Assembly (NCBI GenBank): GCA_002353635.1
Contig: DEKA01000012.1
Span: 62,823 to 111,306 of the forward strand
Direction: 5' to 3'
Source: Lachnospiraceae bacterium UBA2734
Lineage (GTDB): Bacteria; Bacillota; Clostridia; Lachnospirales; Lachnospiraceae
DNA: 48,484 nucleotides
Shown here: positions 31,285 through 40,332 of the stretch, piece after piece
Layout of the letters: each line of letters starts with the position of its first letter
Position numbering within the stretch: position 1 is the stretch's first letter
Notes under the pieces: model-generated
Seen by the model: the letters and a program-made list of their open reading frames with translations, nothing else
Told to the model about the DNA's origin: nothing
The model's database searches: none
Position numbers and translations under genes: made by a program

Positions 31285-32244
31285 ATGAGAACAAAACAGG
31301 TTTTTTCAGCACTGATGGCACTTGTTTGCGGGGCAGCACTTTTGTCCGCCTGCGGCAGTTCCGGAACCTCGTCTGCCGCATCGGCATCTTCGGCTGCAAC
31401 TGCAGCAGGAAGTCCTCAGGCAGCCGCAGAGAGCACCGGTACAGCGGCATCGGATGGCACTGCCGGAGAGGCCGGGACCACATCATCCGGGGCGAATGGC
31501 ACACTCCGGGTTGGTATGTCTGCTGATTATGCCCCGTTCGACTGGCTGCAGAACGATGACAGCAACGGCGCAGTAAAGACGACCAACGGTTCCTATATTA
31601 ATGGTTATGATGTCATGATGGCAAAGCAGGTCACAAGCGAGCTCGGCATGAACCTTGAGATCACACAGGTCGATTGGAACGGTCTGATCATGGCTATAAC
31701 CAGTGACAAGGTTGACTGCGCAATCGCAGGAATGAGTATCACCAGTGAGAGAAAAAAATCGGTTGACTTCACTGACTGGTATTATCAGGCAAACACTGCA
31801 CTTGTCGTGAACAAGGACAGCAAGTATGCAGGCGCCAAGAGCCTGAAAGATCTCGCCGGTGGAAAATTCACATCGGCACAGAACACGACATGGTACGCCG
31901 CGCTGGATCAGCTCAATGGCATTGCAACAAAAGGCGCAGCACTTCAGACATTTGCCGCACTGGTATCTGCTGTACATTCCGGCATAGTTGATGGCTTTAC
32001 CTGTGATGTGCCGTCAGCGGAATCCCTTCTTAAAACGAATCCTGATCTTTTGATCGTCAAGTTTGACGAAGGTAAGGGATTCCAGGATAACGATGAGGAT
32101 GTAAATCTCGGCATTGCAGTGAAGAAGGGCAACACAGAGCTCGTCGATAAGATCAATGGCGTTCTGGAAAAGATGACGGATGACGACAGAGACAAGCTGA
32201 TGAAGGAGGCTGTTGCAGCAGAGCCTGCGAATAGTATCAGCTGA
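31285..32244 (+). CDS. Amino-acid ABC transporter substrate-binding lipoprotein
   Basis: The 319-residue product has a lipoprotein signal (MRTKQVFSALMALVCGAALL, then SAC with Cys as the lipid anchor). An Ala/Ser/Thr-rich linker of about 60 residues follows, then a periplasmic-binding-protein fold type 2: LRVGMSADYAPFDW, NGYDVMMAKQVTSELG, ITQVDWNGLIMAITSDKVDC, GMSITSERKKSVDFTDWY. These fit the polar amino-acid family; the ligand is not readable. AAGGAGG precedes ATG 31285; the frame continues upstream only through the end of the ATPase gene in another phase. Confidence 0.95.
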   Translation: MRTKQVFSALMALVCGAALLSACGSSGTSSAASASSAATAAGSPQAAAESTGTAASDGTAGEAGTTSSGANGTLRVGMSADYAPFDWLQNDDSNGAVKTTNGSYINGYDVMMAKQVTSELGMNLEITQVDWNGLIMAITSDKVDCAIAGMSITSERKKSVDFTDWYYQANTALVVNKDSKYAGAKSLKDLAGGKFTSAQNTTWYAALDQLNGIATKGAALQTFAALVSAVHSGIVDGFTCDVPSAESLLKTNPDLLIVKFDEGKGFQDNDEDVNLGIAVKKGNTELVDKINGVLEKMTDDDRDKLMKEAVAAEPANSIS

Positions 32245-32340
32245 AACAGTTCAGTCAGTTCAAATCTTTACGGAATATGACATCAGGAACGGGCAGGAGC
32301 TTTTGTAAAGAGAACAAAGTGGAGGAAACAGCAGAGCATC

Positions 32341-33762
32341 ATGGAAAAGAGAGAGCTGAACAGAAAATTCAGAAAATACGTCCTGTCTTCCATGATCACA
32401 ATGTTCCTTGAGAGTGCGTATTCTCTTGTGGATGGAATTTTCGTCAGCAACTTTGTTGGCGGAAGCGCCCTTGCTGCCATCAACGTAGCCTGGCCCATCG
32501 TCGCGGTTGTCACGGCGCTGGGCACAGGCTGCGGATGCGGCGGCGCTGTACTGATGTCGATTCATCAGGGGGCAGGAGATCAGGAGCAGTCCAATGAAGT
32601 AAGGGCAGACACTATTCTTCTGCTTCTGGTGACAGGAGTGCTGTCGACAGTACTGTTTCAGATTTTTCTGAAGCAGGCACTGATCCTGATGGGATGCAGC
32701 GGGAGCCTTCTGAATCTCGCTGTTTTGTATGGAAGGTTCATGATCGGCGGGAGCATAGTCCAGATACTTTCCTGCGGCCTTGCACCACTTCTTCGAAATG
32801 ATAATAAAGCGGTTAGTGCAATGGCAATCATGGTGAGCGGATTCGGCCTCCACATTTTGCTTGATTATGTTCTTCTGCATTTCTTTGGACTGGGTGTAGC
32901 AGGAGCTGCGTTATCCTCCGTTACAGCGCAGGCCTTTACGACAATCTGCTGTTTTATCATTTTGCTTGCGAAAAAGGACAGTCCGCTTCGTCTTGCGCAG
33001 TTCAGACTGATTCCGCGAAAGTCAGGCTCTGAGACGCAACAGACGGGTACAGAGAAGGTGATCAGATGGAAAAGATGGCGGCAGATCATTCGCACGGGGA
33101 TCTCCCCGTTTGGAATATCCCTGACGCCTTCCTTCCTGATTCTCTGGCACAACATGGCATGCCTTTCTACAGGTAATGAGGGTATCGTGACTGCCTATGC
33201 ACTGATCACTTCCACTGTCGGCTCGTACAGGATGCTCCTGATTGGTGTTGCAGAAGGCATGCAGCCGCTTGCCAGCTATGCTTACGGCGAGAAAAACAGC
33301 GCAGATATGTTCCGCATAAGAAATATGTCGATCACGCTGGCATACATCGTCAGCATCGCGCTTTTTCTTCTGACCATGGGTACAGCACAGTTCTATCCGG
33401 CACTGTATGGATATACAGACTCTCCATTGGAGGAGGTTTGTGTACATGCCATCAGGTGGACCGCACCGCAGCTGATATTTACCGGAATGGTGAGGGTGTC
33501 AAACTCTTATTTTTACGCGGTAGGAAAGAATCTGTATTCGCTGCTCATGATCTATCTTGATCCGCTTGTTCTGACTCCGTTGATGCTGACAATACTGATG
33601 CATCTGATCGGGACGGACGGCATCTGGATCAATGCCGATGTCACACAGCTTATGCTGAATGTACTGGCTGTCTGGATGTTTGTCAGGCATGAAAGGGAAG
33701 TGAAGAATTATGAAAATTACGGTACTGCAGGAAAAAATTGCCCAGCCGGATCTGCGTGCTGA
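32341..33762 (+). CDS. MATE family efflux transporter
   Basis: The 473-residue product is a 12-helix MATE/MOP-type exporter: LESAYSLVDGIFVSNFVG, ALAAINVAWPIVAVV, TGCGCGGAVLMSIHQGAGD and, in the second half, GISPFGISLTPSF and GVAEGMQPLASYAYGEKN. It exports an organic cation or a metabolite, possibly a product of the enzymes downstream. GGAGG is 15 bases from the ATG, longer than usual. Its last 53 bases overlap the start of the hydroxyacid dehydrogenase gene, so the two are translationally linked. Confidence 0.92.
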   Translation: MEKRELNRKFRKYVLSSMITMFLESAYSLVDGIFVSNFVGGSALAAINVAWPIVAVVTALGTGCGCGGAVLMSIHQGAGDQEQSNEVRADTILLLLVTGVLSTVLFQIFLKQALILMGCSGSLLNLAVLYGRFMIGGSIVQILSCGLAPLLRNDNKAVSAMAIMVSGFGLHILLDYVLLHFFGLGVAGAALSSVTAQAFTTICCFIILLAKKDSPLRLAQFRLIPRKSGSETQQTGTEKVIRWKRWRQIIRTGISPFGISLTPSFLILWHNMACLSTGNEGIVTAYALITSTVGSYRMLLIGVAEGMQPLASYAYGEKNSADMFRIRNMSITLAYIVSIALFLLTMGTAQFYPALYGYTDSPLEEVCVHAIRWTAPQLIFTGMVRVSNSYFYAVGKNLYSLLMIYLDPLVLTPLMLTILMHLIGTDGIWINADVTQLMLNVLAVWMFVRHEREVKNYENYGTAGKNCPAGSAC

Positions 33763-34717
33763 TGAGCTGACGGCACATTGGAACCGTCTGAAATCAGTTC
33801 CGGGGGTATCCGAAGTCAATATTATCCGTGATAAGGAGTATCCTTCCGTTCAGGTTCTGTCGGACTGGATAGGAGATTCGGATGCCGTGTTCGGGATTTG
33901 GGTGGGTCCCAATGTCATTAACAGATTTTTCCTTTCTGCCCACCCCAATCTTCAGTACATCAGTATGCTGGGGCATGGGTATGAGCCGTTCGACAAGGAA
34001 TATGCAAGAAATCACGGGGTGACGATCACCAATACGATCTATGGTGCGTCGACGATTGCGGAATATGCTTTTGCACTTCTCAATGAGGTGTGTCACAGGA
34101 TCAGTGTACAGAATTCTTTTATTCAGGATGGCGACTGGACCAGCGCAACAGAGGCGCAGTACTGCAGAGCAATCGTTCCGCAGATTGAACTGTATGGAAA
34201 GACAATCGGCATCATCGGTCTTGGTGCCATTGGCTTTCATGCTGCACAGATAGCAAGAGGCTATGGCATGCACGTGATCGGTCTTAGCAGGCATAAAAAG
34301 AGAGGAGAGGAATACAGCTTCATTGAGCAGACCGGTTCACTGGAATATCTTCTCTCGCACAGCGATGTCATATCGCTTCACGTTCCGCATACAAAGGAGA
34401 CTGAAAATATGATCAGCGGGAAGGCCATTTCTTATATGAAAAAGGACGCCATTCTGATCAATACAGCCCGTGGCGCCGTTGTTGATGAAAAGGCTCTTGC
34501 GGATGCGCTCCGGAGCGGAAGAATCAGGGCAGCAGCTGTCGATGTGCTGAGGGAAGAGCCGCCGCAGCACGGAAGTCCTCTTCTGGGACTGCCCAACTGC
34601 ATAGTGACCGGACACATAGCCTGGCTCACAAGAGAATCAAGATTTCGGGCAATTGATATGGCAATTGATCAGTTCCGGCAGTATCTGGATGGATATCCGG
34701 TGAGCGTGATTGACTGA
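33710..34717 (+). CDS. D-2-hydroxyacid dehydrogenase family protein
   Basis: The 335-residue product has the NAD-binding loop GLGAIGFHAAQIA (about residues 170-182). The catalytic set is Arg254 in INTARGAVVDE, Glu in DVLREEPP (about 282) and His302 in VTGHIAWLT. Family enzymes reduce a 2-keto acid to a D-2-hydroxy acid. With a transaminase gene downstream, a 2-keto acid derived from an amino acid is the likely substrate (inference). The start overlaps the MATE gene by 53 bases; AAGGGAAG lies a little upstream. Confidence 0.9.
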   Translation: MKITVLQEKIAQPDLRADELTAHWNRLKSVPGVSEVNIIRDKEYPSVQVLSDWIGDSDAVFGIWVGPNVINRFFLSAHPNLQYISMLGHGYEPFDKEYARNHGVTITNTIYGASTIAEYAFALLNEVCHRISVQNSFIQDGDWTSATEAQYCRAIVPQIELYGKTIGIIGLGAIGFHAAQIARGYGMHVIGLSRHKKRGEEYSFIEQTGSLEYLLSHSDVISLHVPHTKETENMISGKAISYMKKDAILINTARGAVVDEKALADALRSGRIRAAAVDVLREEPPQHGSPLLGLPNCIVTGHIAWLTRESRFRAIDMAIDQFRQYLDGYPVSVID

Positions 34718-34853
34718 CATTCTGATCAGTAGGGGTTGCAAGTGACATAGATATGTGACCCTGCCAACTGCAGCAACGGTGATGACGCATTCGCAAAACC
34801 TCATTTAAGGATTTTACGAATGCATGGCATAGAAATGAAAAGGAGACACTAAG

Positions 34854-35951
34854 ATGGATGTTGAATTCTTACTCAGAGACTGCATGAAGAAAAAACCGGC
34901 CAGCCGCCGCGGTGCGAGACAGAAGACTTCCACGCCCAAGGATGTGATTCGCATGAACTACAATGAAAATCCATACGGCATGTCAGAGAGTGTAAAGAAG
35001 GCAATCTATGATGCCACTGTGGGTTCCTACATGTACCAGGACTTCTTCGGTGTTGATCTGCGAAGAGAGATCGCAGATTTTCATCATCTGAGTGAAGACC
35101 ATATCCTTATTGGTTCGGGCTCCAGTGCCTCCATTGACATGATTGGTGAAGTTTTTCTGAATGAGGGCGATGAGGTTGTCTATGGAGATCCCTCCTATGA
35201 GGCTTTCCCGGATATGATCAGCGACAATGGAGGTGTACGTGTACCGGTTCCGCTTACGAGCGACTACAAATTTGATCTCGATGCCATGCGCAAGGCGATA
35301 ACGGATAAGACCAAGATTGTTGTGATAGTGAACCCCAATAATCCTACAGGTACATGCCTGCATGCAAAGGAGGTGGAGGAGTTCATTCGCTCTCTTCCCC
35401 CCACAATCATTCCAGTCGTGGATGAGGCCTATATCGAATACGTAGACTACGAGGATCATTACAGCATGATCAAGCTTCTGCAGGAAGGCTATGATCGCCC
35501 GCTTATCGTACTGCGAACGTTCTCAAAAATCTATGGTCTTGCCGGACTCCGCATCGGCTATGCGGCGGCTGCTCCGGAAGTGATCGATCAACTCATGAAA
35601 GCCTGCCAGGCATGGAATGTAGGCAGAAATGCACAGATTGCAGCTTATGCCGCCCTCAAGGATCAGGCATACGTCCGGAAAATGTTTGCCATCAACAGGG
35701 AGGCACGTGAATATCTTGAGGAATCACTGAAGGATCTCGGATGCAGGGTCGTGCCGACCGAGGCAAATTTCATCTATTTTCAGGTGCCAGGAAGAGATTC
35801 CAAAGAAGTGAAGGCATACCTTGCTGATCATAAAGTGCAGATCGGCGCACCGGATGCGTTTAACCGTGTGACTGTTGGAACAAAGGAACAGAATGAAGTT
35901 TTTCTCACTCTTATGAGAGAGATTGTCAAAAGACAGAGGGCTATCGCATGA
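34854..35951 (+). CDS. HisC-like pyridoxal-phosphate aminotransferase
   Basis: The 365-residue product is a class I/II aminotransferase closest in layout to histidinol-phosphate aminotransferase. It has RMNYNENPYGMSE at the start, VNPNNPTGT, PVVDEAYIEYVDYE, and the PLP-binding Lys in RTFSKIYGLAGLRIGYA. No histidine biosynthesis genes are near, so its substrate is more likely an amino acid handled by this locus. AAAAGGAGA precedes the ATG. Its stop overlaps the next start codon (ATGA at 35948), indicating translational coupling. Confidence 0.9.
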   Translation: MDVEFLLRDCMKKKPASRRGARQKTSTPKDVIRMNYNENPYGMSESVKKAIYDATVGSYMYQDFFGVDLRREIADFHHLSEDHILIGSGSSASIDMIGEVFLNEGDEVVYGDPSYEAFPDMISDNGGVRVPVPLTSDYKFDLDAMRKAITDKTKIVVIVNPNNPTGTCLHAKEVEEFIRSLPPTIIPVVDEAYIEYVDYEDHYSMIKLLQEGYDRPLIVLRTFSKIYGLAGLRIGYAAAAPEVIDQLMKACQAWNVGRNAQIAAYAALKDQAYVRKMFAINREAREYLEESLKDLGCRVVPTEANFIYFQVPGRDSKEVKAYLADHKVQIGAPDAFNRVTVGTKEQNEVFLTLMREIVKRQRAIA

Positions 35952-36589
35952 AGAACTATTACATCTGCATCAATCGCCAGTTCGGCAGTCTGGGACGGCC
36001 GATTGCGAGGGCACTGTCAGAAATTCTTGGTATTGAATATTATGACAGGGATATCATCGAGGCTGCTGCCGATAAGACAGATATGCCGCTCAAGCACGCC
36101 AGTGAGGTGGAAGAAAAGGTTCAGTCCAGATTTGCATATATGTCTCACCCTCTTGGCATCGGTGCTGTCGCTGAACAGAATAAGATCTTTGAGGCGGAGA
36201 GAGATATTATCCTTCAGTTTGCCGCAAAGGGGTCTGCTATTTTTGTGGGAAGATGCGCTGAGTACATTCTTCGTGAAAAGAACTGCCTGAATGTCTTCAT
36301 TTATGCCCCTGAAGAGGAAAGGTATCAGAACTGTGTCAATTCACTTGATATGGAGCCGGCAGAAGCCAGAGAGACAATTGTGAGTGTCGATAAGGCACGT
36401 GACAATTACTGGATGAAATATGCCAAATATCTGCCTTCAGATCTGGAACACAATCATCTCATGATCGATTCCAGCCTGCTCGGTGTGAAGGGAACCGCTC
36501 AGCTCCTTGCCGAAATCGCGCAGAAGTATTTCGGACTGGCGGGGAGGGAGAAAAATGCTCAGTCGGAACAGAAGGCAGCAGCTGTCTGA
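35948..36589 (+). CDS. Cytidylate-kinase-like family protein, first copy
   Basis: The 213-residue product belongs to the Cytidylate_kin2-type family: CINRQFGSLGRPIARALSEI, LGIEYYDRDIIEAAA, GSAIFVGRCAEYIL, and YAPEEERYQNCV. The nucleotide loop reads QFGSLGRP, with no Lys as in the classical P-loop GxxxxGK. Most family members have no tested function. It is coupled by an ATGA overlap to the aminotransferase and is followed by an M20 hydrolase; a paralogue lies one gene further on. Kinase activity on nucleotides is uncertain. Confidence 0.82.
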   Translation: MKNYYICINRQFGSLGRPIARALSEILGIEYYDRDIIEAAADKTDMPLKHASEVEEKVQSRFAYMSHPLGIGAVAEQNKIFEAERDIILQFAAKGSAIFVGRCAEYILREKNCLNVFIYAPEEERYQNCVNSLDMEPAEARETIVSVDKARDNYWMKYAKYLPSDLEHNHLMIDSSLLGVKGTAQLLAEIAQKYFGLAGREKNAQSEQKAAAV

Positions 36590-36613
36590 TCTTTATGAGA
36601 TTAGGAACGAACT

Positions 36614-38266
36614 ATGATTGACGAAGAAATATTCGAGCTGACAAAAAGAATGGTCTCTATCCCGAGTGTTAACGGAACAGAGGGAGAGAAGGATATCGGA
36701 CTTTTTGTGGAACAGTATATCCGGAGCTTTCCCTATTTTCAGGCGCACCCTGACCAGGTGGCCATTGTCCATCTTAAAGATGATCCGCTGGACCGGCGCA
36801 GCATTCTGGCACTGCTGCGCGGAGAGAAGGATGATAATCCCGGAACGGTGATTCTTCATGGCCACACGGATACAGTAGGGATTGAGGACTTCGGGGCATA
36901 CGAGCCTTATGCGACTGATCCGGAGCTGCTAGGGAGACATCTTCGCAATGCAGCGCTTCCGGAAGAGGTGCGCAGAGATCTGGAGAGCGGAGACTTTATG
37001 TTCGGCCGCGGCAGCTGCGATATGAAGAGCGGAGATGCCGTCTTCATGACAATTCTGCGCCGTTTCTCGGAGCATCCGGAGGATTTTTCGGGAAATCTTA
37101 TCCTGTCCCTCAACCCGGTTGAGGAGAATATGCACACCGGGATCATCGAGGCACTGCCGTACCTCGTGCGCTGGAAGCAGCAGTATCATCTCCATCTGAC
37201 TGTCGCGCTGAATAATGATTTTGTGGCACCTCTCTATCCGGGAGATCTCAAAAAGACAATCTATACAGGCATCGGAGGCAAACTCCTACCATGCTTTTAC
37301 ATTCAGGGCAAGGAGACACATGTTGGGCAGTGCTTTGAAGGATTTGATGCCTCGAGAACGGCCGCGGAGCTGGTTTGCAGGATTCATCTGTCGATGGACT
37401 TCGCAGATACCTATGAGGGAGAGACAACCTGTCCGCCGTCTGTTCTCAAGATGAAGGATCTGAAGACCTGGTACAACGTTCAGACAGCAAAGGAAGCACT
37501 GGTTTACTTTAACTATTACGTTCATGATGAATTTGTAGAGAGTATCACCGGAAAACTGACAGACGCTGCAAAGGAGTCGTTCAGAGCGGTCCTCTCATCG
37601 CTGAATAAAGAATACAGGCGTTTCTGCCTTACGGAGGGCCTTTCCTATGAAGAGAGGCATTATGAAGTAAATGTGCTGACTTATGATGAACTCTATGAAA
37701 AATGCCGGAAGGGATCAGCACCGGATGACTCCATAGATGCGCAGATCAGAAGGATCATTCTCGGGAAAAAGAGCAAAGGCAAAGATGTTCGTGAGATCTC
37801 TGTCGGGGTGATCAGATATCTTCTGCAGAAGGCAGGAATCGTTGATCCGGTCATCGTTTTATACTACGCACCTCCCTATTGCCCTCATTCCACATTGAAA
37901 AAGGACAATGCAGCAGTGCTCGGCACGCTGCAGAAGGCAGTTGAAGAGACATCCAGAGAAACCGGAGATGAATTCCGCTTTATGCGCTTTTATCCAAGCC
38001 TTTCGGACAGCAGCTATCTGCGGATCGATGACAATGACGATTCCATTCGGTGCCTGATCAGGAATTTCCCCGGATTCTCTGAACTGTATCCTGTGCCGGT
38101 GGATGCTATCCGTGCACTGAATGTGCCTGCTGTGAACATCGGCTGTTATGGCGCGGATGCGCACAAATGGACGGAGCGTGTGTATAAGCCCTATACATTT
38201 GGAACTCTGCCAAAGCTCGAAGTCAGGATCATCAATATGCTGCTGGAGATGACTAAGAAGAAATAA
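36614..38266 (+). CDS. RocB-like M20 family metallohydrolase
   Basis: The 550-residue product is a zinc peptidase/amidohydrolase of the long M20 branch related to RocB. It has LHGHTDTVGIEDF (metal His and Asp, about residues 82-94), GRGSCDMKSGDAV (bridging Asp), PVEENMHTG (catalytic and metal Glu) and ETHVGQCFEGFD (the lid). It is larger than ordinary M20 enzymes (380-450) owing to a long middle region. RocB is tied to arginine use in Bacillus but its reaction is not established. Probably it hydrolyses an N-acyl or guanidino-derived amide in this locus. Confidence 0.85.
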   Translation: MIDEEIFELTKRMVSIPSVNGTEGEKDIGLFVEQYIRSFPYFQAHPDQVAIVHLKDDPLDRRSILALLRGEKDDNPGTVILHGHTDTVGIEDFGAYEPYATDPELLGRHLRNAALPEEVRRDLESGDFMFGRGSCDMKSGDAVFMTILRRFSEHPEDFSGNLILSLNPVEENMHTGIIEALPYLVRWKQQYHLHLTVALNNDFVAPLYPGDLKKTIYTGIGGKLLPCFYIQGKETHVGQCFEGFDASRTAAELVCRIHLSMDFADTYEGETTCPPSVLKMKDLKTWYNVQTAKEALVYFNYYVHDEFVESITGKLTDAAKESFRAVLSSLNKEYRRFCLTEGLSYEERHYEVNVLTYDELYEKCRKGSAPDDSIDAQIRRIILGKKSKGKDVREISVGVIRYLLQKAGIVDPVIVLYYAPPYCPHSTLKKDNAAVLGTLQKAVEETSRETGDEFRFMRFYPSLSDSSYLRIDDNDDSIRCLIRNFPGFSELYPVPVDAIRALNVPAVNIGCYGADAHKWTERVYKPYTFGTLPKLEVRIINMLLEMTKKK

Positions 38267-38355
38267 ACCGCCCGGGAAACATGTCAGACCGGAAAGAATG
38301 ACGTTGGATTCTGAAGCCCTGACAGGATGAGAGCGTGCGGGGAGGGATAAATTAT

Positions 38356-39000
38356 ATGGAAGAGAAAGAACCAAAATATGTCATTACAATCACCCGTCAG
38401 TTCGGTTCTCTCGGCCGTCCGATTGCGAAGAAACTCGCAGAGCGGCTCGGGATTGAATATTACGACCGTGAGCTGGTAGACCGTGCGGCAAAAGCGCTGA
38501 ATATGAAGGCATCCGAGATCGGAGAGCTTGAAGAAAAAGCGCACCTGAGGTTTTTCTCCATGAAATATCCTCTGGGCACAGAGACCACAGAAGTGCAGAA
38601 CCAGATCTTCGAGACACAGAGAATGATCATCCTTTCGATTGCTACGAGGGAGTCCTGCATCATCGTTGGAAGATGTGCGGATTCCATTCTCAGGGAGTTT
38701 TCCAACGCGATTCACATCTACATCTATGCACCGGATGAGGTGCGCGAGAAGGTCTGCATACAGGATTTTCATTACACGCCGGAGGGAGCAAGACAAATGA
38801 TGGCAGATGTGGACAAGGCCCGCATCCGCTACCACAAGCAGTATGCAGGGTACCTTCCGGATGATGTCCGCTACAAGTCTTTGTGCGTCGATTCCAGCCA
38901 GCTGGGTGTGGACGGTACAGTCGATCTTCTCGAGTGCTACGTGAAGGAATACTTAAGACGCCGCCGCAGTCATGACCTGGTGAAGGATGGAGAAGATTGA
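38356..39000 (+). CDS. Cytidylate-kinase-like family protein, second copy
   Basis: The 214-residue product is a diverged paralogue of the gene at 35948: TITRQFGSLGRPIAKKLAER, LGIEYYDRELVDRAAK, FSMKYPLGTETTEVQNQIFE, CIIVGRCADSIL, IYAPDEVREKV, VDKARIRYHKQYAGYLP and SLCVDSSQLGVDGTVDLL. Many positions match the first copy in the same order. Again the loop is FGSLGRP. The ATG at 38356 has GGGAGGGAT 9 bases upstream; the GTG at 38335 is rejected. It precedes a leader with a terminator and the deiminase-like gene. Confidence 0.82.
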   Translation: MEEKEPKYVITITRQFGSLGRPIAKKLAERLGIEYYDRELVDRAAKALNMKASEIGELEEKAHLRFFSMKYPLGTETTEVQNQIFETQRMIILSIATRESCIIVGRCADSILREFSNAIHIYIYAPDEVREKVCIQDFHYTPEGARQMMADVDKARIRYHKQYAGYLPDDVRYKSLCVDSSQLGVDGTVDLLECYVKEYLRRRRSHDLVKDGED

Positions 39001-39163
39001 TGAAAAGCCTTTCCTGCAGATGGAGAGGTACCCGGCTTTTATCAATGTCTCGCGGGGGGAGGCAGTTGAGGAGAGTGCATTGTCTGAAGGGAGAAAAGGA
39101 AAAAGCGTTCTGCTGTGTGAATGGATGAGCACAGGGGCAGAGGAGATCAGGATGATAAGAGCC

Positions 39164-39205
39164 AATGAGGGCTGCAGTTTCTTGCTGCCCTCATTTTTAT
39201 TTTTT
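39164..39205 (+). terminator. Intrinsic terminator abutting the next ribosome binding site (attenuator candidate)
   Basis: AATGAGGGC (39164-39172) pairs with GCCCTCATT (39187-39195), and the T tract TTTTTATTTTTT ends at 39205. The AAGGAG ribosome binding site of the deiminase-like gene begins at 39206. No promoter fits between them. An upstream segment GGGGCAG (39134-39140) can pair with CTGCCCT (39185-39191) in the terminator arm and would prevent its formation. Confidence 0.7.
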
Positions 39206-39222
39206 AAGGAGATTTGAAAATT

Positions 39223-40218
39223 ATGGCAACATTGCAGATGTATATGGACAGAAGCCGTATCGTGAACCAATACAAGGATCCTTCCTTCCGGGAAGTGTGG
39301 GGTACCGGATTTGGCATCGACAACTCGGTCGGAAAGATCAGAAAGATTCTTGTGCACTGCCCCGGAGAGGAGATTCTTCAGATTAACAAAGGTCAATACG
39401 AGGAAGAGGCGGGAGCCAGAATCCTGAAAGATGAGAAGGGCCGCATCCGGAATTACTGGAAGGGAACAGAATCCCCGGACCTGGCAAAGCTTCAGGAGCA
39501 GCATCACAAAATGACGGATATTTTGAAGAAGGAAGGGATAGAGGTCCTGAATTTTGACGATCCGTCACACTACTGGACCAATCTTGTCTTCACAAGGGAC
39601 ATCGCGCTGATGACACCGAACGGAGCGATTATCTGCAGACCCGCCATGTATTTTCATGTCGGAGAGCCGAAGCTGACGGAGAAGTGGATGACGGACCATG
39701 GAGTGCCAATTGTCGGTGCCATCCAGGGCACTGGCACAATGGAGGGCGGCTCTTTTTCGATGCTGGACCGGCACACTGCCATCATTGGAAGGTCGGTCCG
39801 GATCAACGATGAGGGTATCGAACAGCTCCGGACGCTGCTCAGCTACCAGGATATTGAGCTGATCGTTCTTGATCTTCCAGCTTTCTACATTCATCTCGAT
39901 GAGACATTTCTTCCGGTGGATAAGGATAAAATTCTGGTGAGCACCTTCATTCTGCCGTTCTGGTTCCTGCATAAGCTTCAGGAGAGAGGCTATCAGCTCA
40001 TCGAATGCGACAGAGATGATCCGATGCTCTCGAATAACTGCATTGCGCTTGCGCCAGGAAAGGTTCTCTTCTCATCAACAGCACCGCGGACGCAGAAGAA
40101 TCTGGAGAAGGCAGGTATTGAGACGATCACAGTCGATATTTCAGAGATCAACAGACTTGGTGGAGGCATTCATTGCTCGACGCTTCCCATTCTGAGGGAT
40201 CCGATCGAAGACAGATGA
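39223..40218 (+). CDS. Arginine deiminase / dimethylarginine dimethylaminohydrolase-like amidinohydrolase
   Basis: The 331-residue product has the guanidine-modifying fold. Motifs are VFTRDIALM (Arg-Asp at 125-126), GTMEGGSF (Glu174), FYIHLDETFLPVD (His224 and Asp226) and GGGIHCSTLPILRDP (nucleophile Cys318). These match the Cys-His-Glu catalytic set of arginine deiminase, DDAH and amidinotransferases. It therefore probably hydrolyses a guanidino compound such as arginine or a derivative. It is shorter than ArcA (about 400 residues). ATG 39223 is preferred over TTG 39214. It lies in a locus with M20, aminotransferase and ABC transport genes. Confidence 0.88.
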   Translation: MATLQMYMDRSRIVNQYKDPSFREVWGTGFGIDNSVGKIRKILVHCPGEEILQINKGQYEEEAGARILKDEKGRIRNYWKGTESPDLAKLQEQHHKMTDILKKEGIEVLNFDDPSHYWTNLVFTRDIALMTPNGAIICRPAMYFHVGEPKLTEKWMTDHGVPIVGAIQGTGTMEGGSFSMLDRHTAIIGRSVRINDEGIEQLRTLLSYQDIELIVLDLPAFYIHLDETFLPVDKDKILVSTFILPFWFLHKLQERGYQLIECDRDDPMLSNNCIALAPGKVLFSSTAPRTQKNLEKAGIETITVDISEINRLGGGIHCSTLPILRDPIEDR

Positions 40219-40332
40219 AGCGCTGCATATCCGCGTGCAGAAGGCTGTGACAGAACGCATTCGTTAATGCAGACATGTATTCTCACCATGACCGACAGAT
40301 GTTGACAGATGTGAACAGAAGGGAGCAGAAGA

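Noticed and set aside
31322..31576. Arg/Gln-rich frames inside the first substrate-binding lipoprotein
   Set aside because: They arise from the Ala/Ser/Thr linker codons in other phases.
38987..39217. 76-residue plus-strand frame between kinase-like 2 and the deiminase-like gene
   Set aside because: It has no family match and runs through the terminator stem and U tract (ending SFLLPSFLFFKEI), so it is leader sequence.
40290..40320. GACAGATGTT / GACAGATGTG as an operator
   Set aside because: It is a single short near-repeat with no dyad symmetry and no second copy near a promoter; too weak to list.
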